From Pandoraea aquatica (lineage in GTDB: Bacteria; Pseudomonadota; Gammaproteobacteria; Burkholderiales; Burkholderiaceae), in contig NZ_CABPSN010000008.1 in NCBI RefSeq assembly GCF_902459565.1, positions 62,001-126,000 of the forward strand: DNA of 64,000 nucleotides, read 5' to 3'. The notes under the pieces were generated by a model. The model worked only from the letters and a program-made list of their open reading frames with translations, ran no database searches and was not told the origin of the DNA. Below, piece after piece: positions 24,764 to 34,673 of this stretch. The stretch's first letter is position 1. Each line of letters starts with the position of its first letter. Position numbers and translations under genes: made by a program.

Positions 24764-27700
24764 TGCTTTTCTCCAAAGGAAGTGGACGGCACGTCGGTGC
24801 CGTGTGAAACAACAGGGGGAACAGAGGGAACAACCGCAGACGCGTGGGCATTCGGCAAATCAACGGGATTGGCCGACGCCGAGCGCTTGAGACGCCGCCG
24901 CTGCAATAGCAGCCAGGCAGCGGGAATGACGAACATGGAAAGCAGGGGCGCGGTAATCATGCCGCCGACCATCGGTGCGGCGATGCGCTGCATGACTTCG
25001 GAGCCCGCGCCGTGACCGATCATGATCGGGATGAGGCCGGCAAGAATGACCGCGACCGTCATCGCTTTGGGCCGCACGCGCAGCACGGCACCTTCACGAA
25101 TCGCGTCGACGATCAGCGCCTCGTCGAGCGTTTCGCCGTTGACCATTCGCCGTTCCAGCGCGCCACGCAAATACAGCAGCATTACGACGCCAAACTCCGC
25201 CGCCACGCCTGCTAGCGCGATGAACCCGACGGAGGTCGCGACCGAGACGGCATGCCCCAATCCCCAGATCAGCCAGAAGCCGCCAACGAGCGCAAAGGGG
25301 ATCGTCGACATCAGCATCAACGCATCGAGCGCCGAGTTGAACGTCAGGAACAGCAGTACGAAGATCACGGCGAGCGTGATCGGAATCACCGTACGCAACT
25401 TCGCCGCCGCACGCTCCAGATATTCGAACTGCCCCGACCACGCAATCGAATAACCCGGCGGCACGACCACTTTGTCGGCGACGAGACGTTGCATGCCAGT
25501 CACGGCCGTTTGCAGGTCAGTGTTGCGGATATCGATGTAGACGTAGCCGGACAGCCGTGCGTTTTCACTGCGGATCATCGGTGGCCCGTCTTCGACGCGA
25601 AGCGTCGCGACGTCGCCGAGTCGAATCTGCGCTCCGCGATCCGTCACGATCGGCAGGTCACGAAGCGATTGCACCGAGTCACGGAAGTCACGCGGATAGC
25701 GCAGGTTGATCGGGAAGCGCTCGCGTCCGGCAATGACTTCACCCACGTTGTCGCCACCGACCGCCGACGACACGACCGCCTGAATATCGGCAATCGCCAG
25801 CCCATAGCGAGCGGCGGCAAGCCGGTCGATGTCGACGTCGACATACCTTCCGCCGTTCAGTCGCTCTGCCAGTGCCGACGTCACGCCTGGTGCATGCTTC
25901 ACGGTCGTCTCGATCTGCGACGCAATCTTGTCAATCTCCGCAAGATCGGGCCCGGAGATCTTGACCCCCACCGGCGTTTTAATGCCGGTTGAGAGCATGT
26001 CCAGACGGTTGCGGATTGGCGGCACCCAGACGTTCGAAAGGCCCGGCACTTTCACGCGGCTGTCGAGTTCGTCGATCAGTTTCTGCGGTGTCATGCCGGC
26101 GCGCCACTGGCTGCGCGGCTTGAACCGGATGGTCGTCTCGAACATTTCCAGTGGGGCCGGATCGGTGGCCGAGTCGGCGCGTCCCGACTTGCCGAATACC
26201 GTTTCCACTTCGGGCACCGTCTTGATGAGCCGGTCGGTCTGCTGCAACAGCTCGGACGCTTTCTCCGCGGAAATTCCCGGCAACGCCGTGGGCATGTAGA
26301 GCAGATCGCCCTCGTCGAGCGGTGGCATGAACTCGCCGCCAAGGCGGGAGATGGGAATCGCCGTGAGCGCCAGCGCCACGAGTGCCACGCCGAGCGCGAC
26401 CCACGGACGCCGCAACGTTGCGTCGAGCAACGGGCGGTACATCGCCATCAGTACCCGGTTGATCGGATTGGCGGCTTCCTCCGGAATGCGTCCGCGAACG
26501 AGGTAGCCCATCAATACCGGCACCAGCGTGACCGACAGCCCGGCCGCCGCGGCAATCGTGTATGTCTTCGTGAAGGCCAGCGGAGAGAACAACTTGCCTT
26601 CCTGTCCCTCGAGCGAGAAGACGGGGATGAACGACAGCGTGATGATGAGCAGCGAGAAGAACAGGGCCGGGCCGACTTCCGCCGCCGATTCGGCAATGAG
26701 TGTCCAACGCCGCGACGCGCTCAGGGTCTCGCCGGGATGCGCGTGCGCGAACGCTTCGAGATGTTTGTGCGCGTTCTCGATCATGACGATAGCCGCGTCG
26801 ATCATCGCCCCGATGGCAATGGCGATCCCACCGAGCGACATGAGGTTGGCGTTCACGCCCTGATACCGCATGACGATGAATGCGGTGAGCACGCCGAGTG
26901 GGAGCGACAGGATGGCGACCAGTGCACTGCGCAGATGGAACAGGAAGATGGCACACACGATCCCGACGATGACGAACTCTTCGATGAGTTTGTCTTTCAG
27001 GTTGTCGACGGCGCGTTCGATCAGCTGTGAGCGGTCGTACGTCGTGACCAGCTCGACGCCGGGCGGCAGCGAACGCTTGAGATCGGAGAGCTTCGCCTTC
27101 ACGGCTTCGATGGTCGTGAGCGCGTTCTTGCCCGAACGCATCACCACGACACCGCCCGCCACCTCGCCCTGACCGTTGAGTTCCGCCACGCCGCGACGGG
27201 CTTCCGGGCCGATCTGGATACGGGCAACGTCGCCGAGCAATACCGGTGTGCCGCTGGCGTCCGTGCGAATGACCACGCGACGGAAGTCGTCCAGCGAGCG
27301 CAGATACGCCGTGGAGCGCACCATGTATTCCGATTCCGCCATCTCGACGACGGAGCCACCGGACGCCTGATTTGCCTTCGAGAGTGCATCGGCGACGCTC
27401 GCCTGCGAAATGCCGAACGCGCGCAGCTTGTCGGGATCGAGCACGACCTGGTACTGACGCACCATACCGCCGATCGAGGCGACTTCGGCGACGTCGGGCA
27501 CCGCCTTGAGTTCGAACTTCAGGAACCAGTCGTTGAGCGCGCGCAGTTGCCCGAGATCGTGACGCCCGGTGCGGTCGACGAGGGCATATTCGTAGACCCA
27601 GCCGACACCCGTGGCGTCCGGCCCGAGCGAGACCTTCGCGCCTTGCGGCAGACGGCTCTGCACCTGATTCAGATATTCGAGCACGCGCGAGCGCGCCCAG

Positions 27701-28011
27701 TACTGATCGGTCTTGTCGTCGAACAGCACATAGACGAAGGCATCGCCGAACGACGAATACGCGCGGATCGTCTTCGCACCGGGCACGCCGAGCAGCGTGG
27801 TGGTCAGCGGATACGTCACCTGATCTTCGATGACCTGTGGCGCTTTGCCCGGATACGACGCTTTGATGATGACCTGCGTGTCCGAGAGGTCCGGCAGCGC
27901 GTCCAGCGGTGTCTGGGTGAGCGAGTAGATGCCCCATACGGCAAGGAGCACCGAGGCGAGCAACACCAGTAACCGGTTGTGTATCGACCAGCGAATGAGG
28001 CGGGCGATCAT
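24760..28011 (-). CDS. cusA: Heavy-metal RND efflux pump, CusA/SilA type
   Basis: A 1083-residue inner-membrane RND transporter with 12 expected helices and two large periplasmic loops. Several segments fit the Cu(I)/Ag(I) group rather than the Zn/Co/Cd pumps: [11 protein letters not shown] and [17 protein letters not shown], which carry methionines corresponding to the CusA metal path, and the transmembrane segment [23 protein letters not shown]. It exports metal from the periplasm or cytoplasm through CusB and CusC, driven by protons. It overlaps both cusB (4 bases) and cusF (4 bases), so the three are translationally coupled. The last 50 residues are a polar tail. Confidence 0.93.
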   Translation of the reverse strand: MIARLIRWSIHNRLLVLLASVLLAVWGIYSLTQTPLDALPDLSDTQVIIKASYPGKAPQVIEDQVTYPLTTTLLGVPGAKTIRAYSSFGDAFVYVLFDDKTDQYWARSRVLEYLNQVQSRLPQGAKVSLGPDATGVGWVYEYALVDRTGRHDLGQLRALNDWFLKFELKAVPDVAEVASIGGMVRQYQVVLDPDKLRAFGISQASVADALSKANQASGGSVVEMAESEYMVRSTAYLRSLDDFRRVVIRTDASGTPVLLGDVARIQIGPEARRGVAELNGQGEVAGGVVVMRSGKNALTTIEAVKAKLSDLKRSLPPGVELVTTYDRSQLIERAVDNLKDKLIEEFVIVGIVCAIFLFHLRSALVAILSLPLGVLTAFIVMRYQGVNANLMSLGGIAIAIGAMIDAAIVMIENAHKHLEAFAHAHPGETLSASRRWTLIAESAAEVGPALFFSLLIITLSFIPVFSLEGQEGKLFSPLAFTKTYTIAAAAGLSVTLVPVLMGYLVRGRIPEEAANPINRVLMAMYRPLLDATLRRPWVALGVALVALALTAIPISRLGGEFMPPLDEGDLLYMPTALPGISAEKASELLQQTDRLIKTVPEVETVFGKSGRADSATDPAPLEMFETTIRFKPRSQWRAGMTPQKLIDELDSRVKVPGLSNVWVPPIRNRLDMLSTGIKTPVGVKISGPDLAEIDKIASQIETTVKHAPGVTSALAERLNGGRYVDVDIDRLAAARYGLAIADIQAVVSSAVGGDNVGEVIAGRERFPINLRYPRDFRDSVQSLRDLPIVTDRGAQIRLGDVATLRVEDGPPMIRSENARLSGYVYIDIRNTDLQTAVTGMQRLVADKVVVPPGYSIAWSGQFEYLERAAAKLRTVIPITLAVIFVLLFLTFNSALDALMLMSTIPFALVGGFWLIWGLGHAVSVATSVGFIALAGVAAEFGVVMLLYLRGALERRMVNGETLDEALIVDAIREGAVLRVRPKAMTVAVILAGLIPIMIGHGAGSEVMQRIAAPMVGGMITAPLLSMFVIPAAWLLLQRRRLKRSASANPVDLPNAHASAVVPSVPPVVSHGTDVPSTSFGEKQ

Positions 28012-29270
28012 TGGGTGCCTCCGCTCGCGTTCAACTTCGGCAACACCGATTTCAGGCTGGCCTCGGAGTCGATCAGGAACTGTCCCGACGCGACGACTTC
28101 CTGGTCTTGCGTCAGTCCCTGAAGCACCACGGTATCTGCCCCGACATCGTTGCCGGTCGTCACGGCGACGGGTTGCAGACCGCCGTCGGCATTGCGCACG
28201 ATGACGACGCTTTGCTTGCCCGTCGTGATCACCGCTTCTGACGGCACGAGCAGTTGCGATACCGCCTTCGCGTCGCTCATGTGGGCGCGCACGAGCATGC
28301 CCGGCGTGAGACGCTCGCCCGTGTTGTCCAGTTCAAGACGCGCCTGCAACGTCCGGCTGCCGGGATTGATGCCGGGGAGGACGTCTCGCACGCGTCCGAC
28401 GATGTGCTGCGTATCGTCGGCAGCGAGCGTGGCGTCGACCTTCATGCCGGGACGCACGCGCAACGCCATCGCCTCGGGAATTTCCACGACGAGCCAGAGT
28501 TTCGACAAGCCGGCCACTTTCGCCAGTGTCTGTCCTGGAGAGACCATCGCGCCGTTGCGCACGTTGAGTTCCGTCACCACACCCGCGCGGGGTGCGCTCA
28601 GCACGACGTGCGTTTGCGGTTGTCCGGTACGCGCAAGGTTGGCAATCAGGGCGTCCGGTATGGAGAGGGCGCGCATGCGGGCGCGCGCGGCGTCGAGCAG
28701 CGCGCCGCCCATCTGGCTACGTACGAGTGCGAGGTATTCCTCCTGCGGTGCGAGCCAGTCGGGCACGAACAGGGAGGCTACCGGCGCACCCTGCGACACA
28801 TGCTGCATCGGGGCGTTCGCATACAGACGATCGATGAAGCCGGTCACGCGCGATTGCACGACATCGGCTTGCGATTCGTCGAATTGCGTGGAGCCGACGA
28901 CATCGAAGCCTGCTGCGACGTCGGCACGTCGCACCTTCGCAAAACGGATGCCGAGGTTCTGCTGCAGGTTCGGATCGATCCGGACACCGTCGGCACCGAC
29001 CTCGTCGGCATACACGGGCATGAGTTGCATGTCCATGAAGGGCGACTTGCCGGGCTTGTCGAAGTGCTGATTCGGCATCATCGGGTCGTGCCAGTACAGC
29101 ACGCGACGCTGGCCGTCGGCGGGCGAGCCTTCGCCATTGACGGTCGCGACGGCGGCGGTCGCATCGGCATTGCCCGGTGCGAAATGTCGTCCGCCGGCGT
29201 AGCCCAGCGCGAGCAAGGCGCAAGCGGTGAACACTGCCGTAGCGGCGTAAATCACAGTTTTCTTTTTCAT
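28008..29270 (-). CDS. cusB: RND efflux membrane fusion protein, CusB type
   Basis: The 420-residue adaptor has an N-terminal membrane/signal segment (about 5-27). Next is a metal-binding motif segment [29 protein letters not shown] (shown in part: YWHDPMMP and [11 protein letters not shown]), typical of CusB/SilB-class adaptors with Met ligands. The helical hairpin, lipoyl-like domain ([18 protein letters not shown]) and beta-barrel follow. It bridges CusA and CusC. The stop overlaps the cusA start by four bases, and cusC ends 12 bases before its start. Confidence 0.85.
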   Translation of the reverse strand: MKKKTVIYAATAVFTACALLALGYAGGRHFAPGNADATAAVATVNGEGSPADGQRRVLYWHDPMMPNQHFDKPGKSPFMDMQLMPVYADEVGADGVRIDPNLQQNLGIRFAKVRRADVAAGFDVVGSTQFDESQADVVQSRVTGFIDRLYANAPMQHVSQGAPVASLFVPDWLAPQEEYLALVRSQMGGALLDAARARMRALSIPDALIANLARTGQPQTHVVLSAPRAGVVTELNVRNGAMVSPGQTLAKVAGLSKLWLVVEIPEAMALRVRPGMKVDATLAADDTQHIVGRVRDVLPGINPGSRTLQARLELDNTGERLTPGMLVRAHMSDAKAVSQLLVPSEAVITTGKQSVVIVRNADGGLQPVAVTTGNDVGADTVVLQGLTQDQEVVASGQFLIDSEASLKSVLPKLNASGGTQ

Positions 29271-29282
29271 GGGGAAGGTCTC

Positions 29283-30605
29283 TTAACGAGCGACGGCGAT
29301 GGCGGGGGCGGAGGCCATCGCGGGCGGAAGCACCTGATACTCAAGCTGTGCCCAGACCAGCGACACCTCGCGCTGGAGATCGAGGACTTGCAACTGAGCG
29401 TCGAGCAAGCTGCGGCGGGCGGCGAAGATGTCGGCAAGGGTGCCGGTGCCGCCGCGATAGGCGGCATTCGCGAGCGCGACGCGTTGCTCTGCTGCGGGCA
29501 GCAGCGAACCTTGCAGATTCGCGATGCGCTCGCGTCCGTTCGTGAGCGACGTGCCGAGCGTGCGGATGTCCGCTTCCACCTGACGTTGCGTGTCCAGATA
29601 ACTCAGACGTGCACGCTCGGCGAGTTCGGCCTTTTCAGCGACGTCGCGGTCCTGACGTTGCGAACGATGGATCGGCAGGGGAATGCTCACGCCGATGGAC
29701 ACCATGTTCGAGAACTGCGGGCCGCGCTGCTGATAAGCCACTTCCCATGTCCAGTTCGACGAGCGGTTGCTGGTGGCGACTGCCGTGTCCGCGTCGGCGA
29801 CGGCAATATCGTCAGCCCCGCTCACGAGCGTCGGTTGCACGCGCGCAAGTTGATCGGGCGTGAGCGCGGGGACCGTGCTGTCGAGCGATGGGGGCTCGCC
29901 CGAGACATCGCTGACCGGCATCGCTGTCCAGCGCGACAGGCCGATGAGCGCGGCGCGCTCGGTCTGCTGCACTTTGAGCGCCTGATCCTGCGCCTGCGCG
30001 AGCATGAGACGCGCCTGTGTGACGTCGGATGCCGAGGTTTTCGCGCCACGATACGAGGCCGTGGTCGCGTCCAGCTCGTGCGTCATGTGCTCGACCAGCG
30101 CCTGAGCGACGGCGGTGGACTTCTTCGCATAGATAGCGGTCAGCCAGGCCATGGCTGTCTGCTGACGGACGTTGGTGACTTGCGCCAGATAGCCGGAGCG
30201 CTGCCGGTCGACGACGCGATCGCTCAGATCGGAGCGCAAGCGCCGCTTATCCGACGATACCCATTCCTGTTCGATGCCGATGCGCCGCATCGTCATGAAG
30301 TCGCTGCCCACTGCGAAGCGCTGATCGCCGTTGACCGGCAGGTTGTCGACGCCTGCTTTTAAGGTTGGATCGGGCAACTGGCCTGCGCGCGCTGCGGCTT
30401 GTGTGCTCGCGCGCACGGACGCCTCTGCCGCTTGCAGCGCGGCGGAGTGGTCCATCGCGGATTGCAGCGACGCGTCGAGCGATAACCCTGCGTCTTGCGC
30501 CGAGGAGGTGGCACTGGCCGCGCTAGCGGCGGAGAGCAGGACGATGACGGCGCACGCACGTGCGCTGACGCGCCGGTAACCCGGCACGTTGAAAATCGAA
30601 TACAT
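29283..30605 (-). CDS. cusC: TolC-family outer-membrane efflux protein, CusC/CzcC type
   Basis: A 440-residue outer-membrane channel subunit with a signal peptide (about residues 1-36, ending ASA). The mature part is two repeats of the outer-membrane efflux domain with long heptad-like helices. No lipobox is seen, unlike E. coli CusC. ATG 30605 follows GGGG at a good distance; an in-frame GTG at 30617 is less likely. It is the first structural pump gene of the operon cusC-cusB-cusA-cusF. Upstream, three adjacent hairpins and a Met-rich protein gene precede it. Confidence 0.88.
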   Translation of the reverse strand: MYSIFNVPGYRRVSARACAVIVLLSAASAASATSSAQDAGLSLDASLQSAMDHSAALQAAEASVRASTQAAARAGQLPDPTLKAGVDNLPVNGDQRFAVGSDFMTMRRIGIEQEWVSSDKRRLRSDLSDRVVDRQRSGYLAQVTNVRQQTAMAWLTAIYAKKSTAVAQALVEHMTHELDATTASYRGAKTSASDVTQARLMLAQAQDQALKVQQTERAALIGLSRWTAMPVSDVSGEPPSLDSTVPALTPDQLARVQPTLVSGADDIAVADADTAVATSNRSSNWTWEVAYQQRGPQFSNMVSIGVSIPLPIHRSQRQDRDVAEKAELAERARLSYLDTQRQVEADIRTLGTSLTNGRERIANLQGSLLPAAEQRVALANAAYRGGTGTLADIFAARRSLLDAQLQVLDLQREVSLVWAQLEYQVLPPAMASAPAIAVAR

Positions 30606-30622
30606 GTGAAACCCCACGCGTA

Positions 30623-30679
30623 CGAATGCCGTGTGGCATTCGCGTCCTGTTCAGGACGATCTCGCCGCTGGTGCGGCGA
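30623..30679 (-). other. Three consecutive perfect hairpins before cusC
   Basis: Arms at 30623-30630/30635-30642 (CGAATGCC/GGCATTCG), 30643-30649/30652-30658 (CGTCCTG/CAGGACG) and 30662-30668/30673-30679 (TCGCCGC/GCGGCGA). The first two abut; the third follows after three bases. No T-run follows on either strand. They lie 17 bases upstream of the cusC ATG and could form a structured leader or an mRNA-stabilising element. Confidence 0.65.
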
Positions 30680-30786
30680 ACCCGGAGACGGGCAGGGGCT
30701 GTCGATGGCGTCGGCGCGTGTGTGGCGTCAGCCGTCGAGGCTGCGCGTGACACGGTCGAACAAAATGGACAGACGCCTGCGGAGGG

Positions 30787-31209
30787 TTACAGCGAGGTGG
30801 GTGGACGCCAGAGGCCGTCAGGCGCGCGCAGGCGCAGGGAATCGGTGTAGTGGAAGCCGGTCTTGCGAGCGATGCTCACCGGACGCGCGACTTCAGGCGT
30901 GATCGCCGGGTGGTAGAGGCTGCCGAGGTTGCATTGCGCCGTCACCTTGCAGAAGGGGCCCTTGAGCTTTCCGCTGGCTGGCATCGTCATGCCGTCGCAG
31001 TGATCCATGGCCAGCGTCGGCGCTGCCGACGGGGCCATGGTGGAAGGTGCTGCCGTCGCCATCATGGGCATGGCCGCCAAGTCGGAGGCATCGTCCGACA
31101 TCGCGGTCATCTGCATCGGACAATCGCCCGCCATACCGCTCGCCGCCAGCCCGCTAAGGGGAAGCACGGCGCACAACAGCAGCACGAGAACGAGACGGAG
31201 CAGTTTCAC
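30787..31209 (-). CDS. Met-rich exported protein, possible copper-binding partner of the Cus operon
   Basis: I recognise no family. The 140-residue protein starts with a signal peptide (MKLLRLVLVLLLCAVLPLSGLA), then a Met-rich stretch with a few Cys and His residues (GDCPMQMTAM, MPMMATAAPSTM, MDHCDGMTM) in about residues 28-80. A C-terminal part with two more cysteines ends in a conserved-looking basic segment. Met/Cys/His clusters in an exported protein beside a Cu(I) pump suggest periplasmic copper binding. This is inference from composition and position. It is 181 bases upstream of cusC on the same strand. Confidence 0.65.
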   Translation of the reverse strand: MKLLRLVLVLLLCAVLPLSGLAASGMAGDCPMQMTAMSDDASDLAAMPMMATAAPSTMAPSAAPTLAMDHCDGMTMPASGKLKGPFCKVTAQCNLGSLYHPAITPEVARPVSIARKTGFHYTDSLRLRAPDGLWRPPTSL

Positions 31210-31287
31210 GTCGCGGAGTATAGCGCCAATATCGAAACGCCGAGTGTGTCGTCGTGTATCGCTACGTAGTTCATCCGCGCGACAGAC

Positions 31288-32799
31288 TCAGACGGCAAAC
31301 CAGCGGCGCAACGCGTTTTCCAGCCCGGCGAGTTCGTCGGTGCAATCCGGCTCACTGCGCCATGCAATGCAAGCGTCGGGTCGCAACAGCCAGGACGGGC
31401 CTTCCGCAACGGGTAGGCAGCGCACCTGATGCGTTATCGTCGTCACACGTTGCGATGCACGCCGATCCGCAGTGCCGTCGAGCAAGACACCGCGCCCGTC
31501 CTGCATGGCGTCGAAAAGGTAAGTGCCATCGGAAAGTTGCCAATCGCCCGCGAGACGTCCGACATCCGGATGCGATTCTGCAGACGCCACGAGTTCGTAT
31601 CGCATGGACACGCCGGTCATCATCTCGCCGATGTAGCGGTTCACGTCGTCGAAATCCATCAGCTTGGCAATGAGATCGCGCATCGCCCCCGATTGCGGGT
31701 CCGGACGCAGGATGGCGACTTGCGCGCGCGTATTCGCGAGCACCGCCTCGGCGACCGGGCGACGCTCGGCCGTGTAAGTGGCGAGCAGGCTTTCAGGCAT
31801 ATCGCCGCGAATGACGGCGGCGAGCTTCCAGCCGAGATTCGCCGCGTCGAGCAGGCCAAGGCTCAATCCCTGCCCGCCGAACGGCGAGTGAACGTGCGCG
31901 GCGTCGCCTGCGAGGAACACGCGCCCTTGCCGGTACGTGTCGACGAGGCGGGTGTTGTCAGCCCAGCGGCTCGCGGCGTGCAGCGCGCTCACGCGTACGT
32001 CCTGGCCGCTGGTACGGCGCAGCACTTCCTCGATTTCTTCACGCGTGACGGGGGCGTCGCGATTCGCTGGCGGTCCCGTGAAGTCGAGCATGAACAGGCG
32101 TCCGGGCACGGGGCCATAGCAAAACACGCCACGTTCGGTGCGATTCCATCCGATGGGCAGCAAACGCTCCGGATGATCGACGTCGGCCGTCGCTTGATAA
32201 AACGTGAGCGTCGGCTCGGTACCGGGGAAGGCAAAGTCGCACATCTTGCGCACGGTGCTGCGTCCACCGTCGCAACCGATCAGATAGGCCGCCACGATTC
32301 GCCCCGGTCCGCCGGGCGACATCCACGAGACTTCGACACCCTCGTCATCCGCCTCGATCCCGGTGATCTCATGTTCGCGCCGCACCTCGATACCGAGCGC
32401 TTGCGCCCGAGCGGCCAGCATGGCTTCCAGCGCGGGCTGATCGACGTGACGTGGCCGCCTGTCGGGGTCGACCTGTGCGTCGCGCCGAATGAGGGAAAGC
32501 CCGGCGAAATGGCCATTAAACTTCGAAGCACGGACGCGCAGATCCGCTCCGGTCTGCTGGGTGAACGCCTGCATGGCCTGTGCGCTGCGCTGCTGTGCGT
32601 CGTCGATAGCCGTGCGCATGCCCCGGCGCAGGAGTGCTTCGCCTGCCAGCGGCCCGAAGGAGAGCGCCTTCATGGCCTGACTGGGCGACGCCAGTCGTTC
32701 GAGCACGAGTACGCGTGCGCCGCCGAGTGTCAGTTCGATGGCGGCGAGCAAGCCGACGGGGCCGGCACCGGCCACTACAACATCTATGGAGTTTGTCAT
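31288..32799 (-). CDS. FAD-dependent aromatic monooxygenase, PheA/TfdB family
   Basis: A 503-residue flavoprotein of the PheA/TfdB/MhpA type. It has the Rossmann GAGPVG motif near residues 10-15, the DG motif (IGCDGGRSTVRK, about 165) and the GD motif (FLAGDAAHVHSPFGGQGLSLGLLDA, about 290). The C-terminal thioredoxin-like domain follows. Such enzymes hydroxylate phenolic compounds, or inactivate antibiotics such as rifamycins or tetracyclines, with NAD(P)H and O2. The substrate is not evident. ATG 32799 fits the conserved start; the open frame to 32829 overlaps the palindromic operator. It is divergent from a TetR gene, its likely regulator. Confidence 0.9.
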   Translation of the reverse strand: MTNSIDVVVAGAGPVGLLAAIELTLGGARVLVLERLASPSQAMKALSFGPLAGEALLRRGMRTAIDDAQQRSAQAMQAFTQQTGADLRVRASKFNGHFAGLSLIRRDAQVDPDRRPRHVDQPALEAMLAARAQALGIEVRREHEITGIEADDEGVEVSWMSPGGPGRIVAAYLIGCDGGRSTVRKMCDFAFPGTEPTLTFYQATADVDHPERLLPIGWNRTERGVFCYGPVPGRLFMLDFTGPPANRDAPVTREEIEEVLRRTSGQDVRVSALHAASRWADNTRLVDTYRQGRVFLAGDAAHVHSPFGGQGLSLGLLDAANLGWKLAAVIRGDMPESLLATYTAERRPVAEAVLANTRAQVAILRPDPQSGAMRDLIAKLMDFDDVNRYIGEMMTGVSMRYELVASAESHPDVGRLAGDWQLSDGTYLFDAMQDGRGVLLDGTADRRASQRVTTITHQVRCLPVAEGPSWLLRPDACIAWRSEPDCTDELAGLENALRRWFAV

Positions 32800-32814
32800 A
32801 TACTTCGTATAAAT

Positions 32815-32829
32815 ATGTACTGAGTACAT
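32815..32829. promoter_or_regulatory. Palindromic TetR operator between monooxygenase and tetR
   Basis: ATGTACT-G-AGTACAT, a perfect 15-base palindrome about a central G, lies in the 54-base gap between the two divergent start codons. A TetR dimer bound here could shut off both promoters. Confidence 0.75.
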
Positions 32830-32853
32830 GTAAACTAGGCCATCAGGAACCTC

Positions 32854-33492
32854 ATGTCAACGCCAACCGATTTGAGATCGAGAAAGCGCCTCGCCACCCG
32901 GCAGGGCATTTCCAATGCCGCGACACGGCTTTTCCACGAACACGGCTTCGATCACGTGACGGTCGACCAGATCGCGGCCGCCGCCGACGTTGGGCGCATG
33001 ACCGTCTTCAATCACTTTCCCCGTAAGGAAGACATGTTCTTCGACCGGGACGAGGAGGGCCGTGACGCGCTTAGGGAGGCCATCCATGCGCGAGATGCAG
33101 GCGTCTCGCCCGTCGAGGCGCTGCGGCGTCTTGCGCATCGTCTTGTATCGCAGAACAGTCCCTTCGTGAACTTCTCGGCCCAGAGCCAGGGCTTCATCCG
33201 CACGATCGAAGGCAGCGAGACGCTCAAGGCGCGTGCCCGGGCGATCCGGGACGAACTGGCCGAGGTCGTGGCGCAGGCGCTGGCCGAGACGGCTGGCCGT
33301 CCGATTCCGGACGTCGAAGCCCAACTGGCTGCTGGGCTGTTGCTCGCCGGCTGGACGGTTGCCTTCCTCGACGCACATCGCACATTCGCGCTGACGCAGG
33401 ACACCGCTGCGGCTCAGAAAACCTTCCTGAGCCTTGTGGACCGGGGGTCTGCGGGCGTGGCTGCCGCGCTGAACGGTACCCCCTACGTCTGA
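32854..33492 (+). CDS. TetR/AcrR family transcriptional regulator
   Basis: The 212-residue protein has a TetR helix-turn-helix at about residues 12-58 (RQGISNAATRLFHEHGFDHVTVDQIAAAADV, then TVFNHFPRKEDMF) and a variable helical ligand-binding domain. AGGAAC precedes the ATG. Divergent arrangement with the FAD monooxygenase and the 15-base palindrome between them suggest it represses the monooxygenase and itself until a substrate-like compound binds. The ligand is unknown. Confidence 0.93.
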   Translation: MSTPTDLRSRKRLATRQGISNAATRLFHEHGFDHVTVDQIAAAADVGRMTVFNHFPRKEDMFFDRDEEGRDALREAIHARDAGVSPVEALRRLAHRLVSQNSPFVNFSAQSQGFIRTIEGSETLKARARAIRDELAEVVAQALAETAGRPIPDVEAQLAAGLLLAGWTVAFLDAHRTFALTQDTAAAQKTFLSLVDRGSAGVAAALNGTPYV

Positions 33493-33524
33493 TGACGGCC
33501 TCGTCAGCAGAATTTCTCTAATCC

Positions 33525-33538
33525 TTATTCCGGCATAA
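33525..33538. promoter_or_regulatory. Possible CysB binding site upstream of the sulfate operon
   Basis: TTATTCCGGCATAA (TTAT-N6-ATAA) begins an AT-rich 50-base stretch before sbp. The form recalls CysB activation sites, and a CysB-type gene ends this operon. There is no direct proof. Confidence 0.4.
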
Positions 33539-33625
33539 ACAAAAGCGAAAATATTATTTTTAATTATTTAGACGCCCCCCTAGACTGGCCTCCTACACAC
33601 GAGAAGCAAACAAGGAGTGCAAGTC

Positions 33626-34657
33626 ATGAACAAAGCAGCACGGGGATGGAAAGCTAAGAAGCTGGCAGTCGCGCTGGGTGGTCTGGCGCTGGCCGCCGGC
33701 ATGACGATTCAGGCGCAGGCCGCAAGCCTGTCGCTGCTCAACGTGTCGTACGACCCGACGCGTGAGCTTTACGCCGACTACAACAAGGCCTTCGAGGCCC
33801 ACTACAAGCAAGTTGCCGGCGACACGGTGACGGTGAAAGCCTCGCACGGCGGCTCGGGCAAGCAAGCCCGTACCGTGCTCGACGGTGCACCCGCCGACGT
33901 CGTCACGCTCGGCATCTCGGCCGATATCGACGAGCTGGCCACCGCCGGCCTTGTGAACAAGGATTGGCAGAAGCGTCTGCCGGACAACGCCACGCCGTAC
34001 ACGTCGACCATCGTGCTGCTCGTGCGCAAGGGCAACCCCAAGGGCATCAAGGACTGGAACGACCTCGCCAAGCCGGGCATCAGCGTCGTGACGCCGAACC
34101 CGAAGACCTCGGCTGGCGCCCGCTGGAACTACCTCGCCGCATGGCTCTACGCCCTGAAGCAACCGGGCGGCAACGAGCAGAAGGCGCAGGAATTCGTGAA
34201 GGCCATTTACAAGAACGTCGGTGTGCTGGATTCGGGTGCGCGTGGCGCAACCACGACCTTCGTGGAACGCGGTATCGGCGACGTGCTGATCGCGTGGGAA
34301 AACGAAGCACTGCTGTCGGTGAAGGACCTCGGTCCGGACAAGTTCGACATCGTGGTGCCGTCGTCGTCGATCCTGACGGAACCGCCGGTGGCCATCGTCG
34401 ACAAGAACGTCGACAAGCACGGCACGCGCAAGGCCGCCGAGGCCTATCTGCAATGGCTGTATTCGCCGCAGGGTCAGGAGATCGCCGCGAAGCACTTCTA
34501 CCGTCCGCGTTCGCCGGAAATCGCCAAGAAGTATGAGTCGCAATATCCGAAGCTCAAGCTCTACACGGTAGACGCCGATCTGGGCGGCTGGACGAAGACG
34601 CAGGCGAAGCACTTCGCCGACGGCGGCATCTTCGACCAGATCTACACCAAGAAGTAA
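33626..34657 (+). CDS. sbp: Sulfate ABC transporter substrate-binding protein
   Basis: A 343-residue periplasmic binding protein with a signal peptide ending AQA-ASLS near residue 33. It has the Sbp/CysP signature [20 protein letters not shown], followed by [10 protein letters not shown] and the domain with WGEN-like loop residues (VLIAWENEA). It binds sulfate or thiosulfate for the CysTWA importer. AGGAG eight bases before ATG 33626 fixes the start; the frame open from 33617 begins with GTG inside that site. It is first in sbp-cysT-cysW-cysA-cysB. Confidence 0.95.
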   Translation: MNKAARGWKAKKLAVALGGLALAAGMTIQAQAASLSLLNVSYDPTRELYADYNKAFEAHYKQVAGDTVTVKASHGGSGKQARTVLDGAPADVVTLGISADIDELATAGLVNKDWQKRLPDNATPYTSTIVLLVRKGNPKGIKDWNDLAKPGISVVTPNPKTSAGARWNYLAAWLYALKQPGGNEQKAQEFVKAIYKNVGVLDSGARGATTTFVERGIGDVLIAWENEALLSVKDLGPDKFDIVVPSSSILTEPPVAIVDKNVDKHGTRKAAEAYLQWLYSPQGQEIAAKHFYRPRSPEIAKKYESQYPKLKLYTVDADLGGWTKTQAKHFADGGIFDQIYTKK

Positions 34658-34673
34658 GGGCAGGGACCATCGC

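Noticed and set aside
25979-27937. 652-codon second frame inside cusA on the same strand
   Set aside because: Arg/Ala/Gly-rich off-frame translation of the conserved RND gene.
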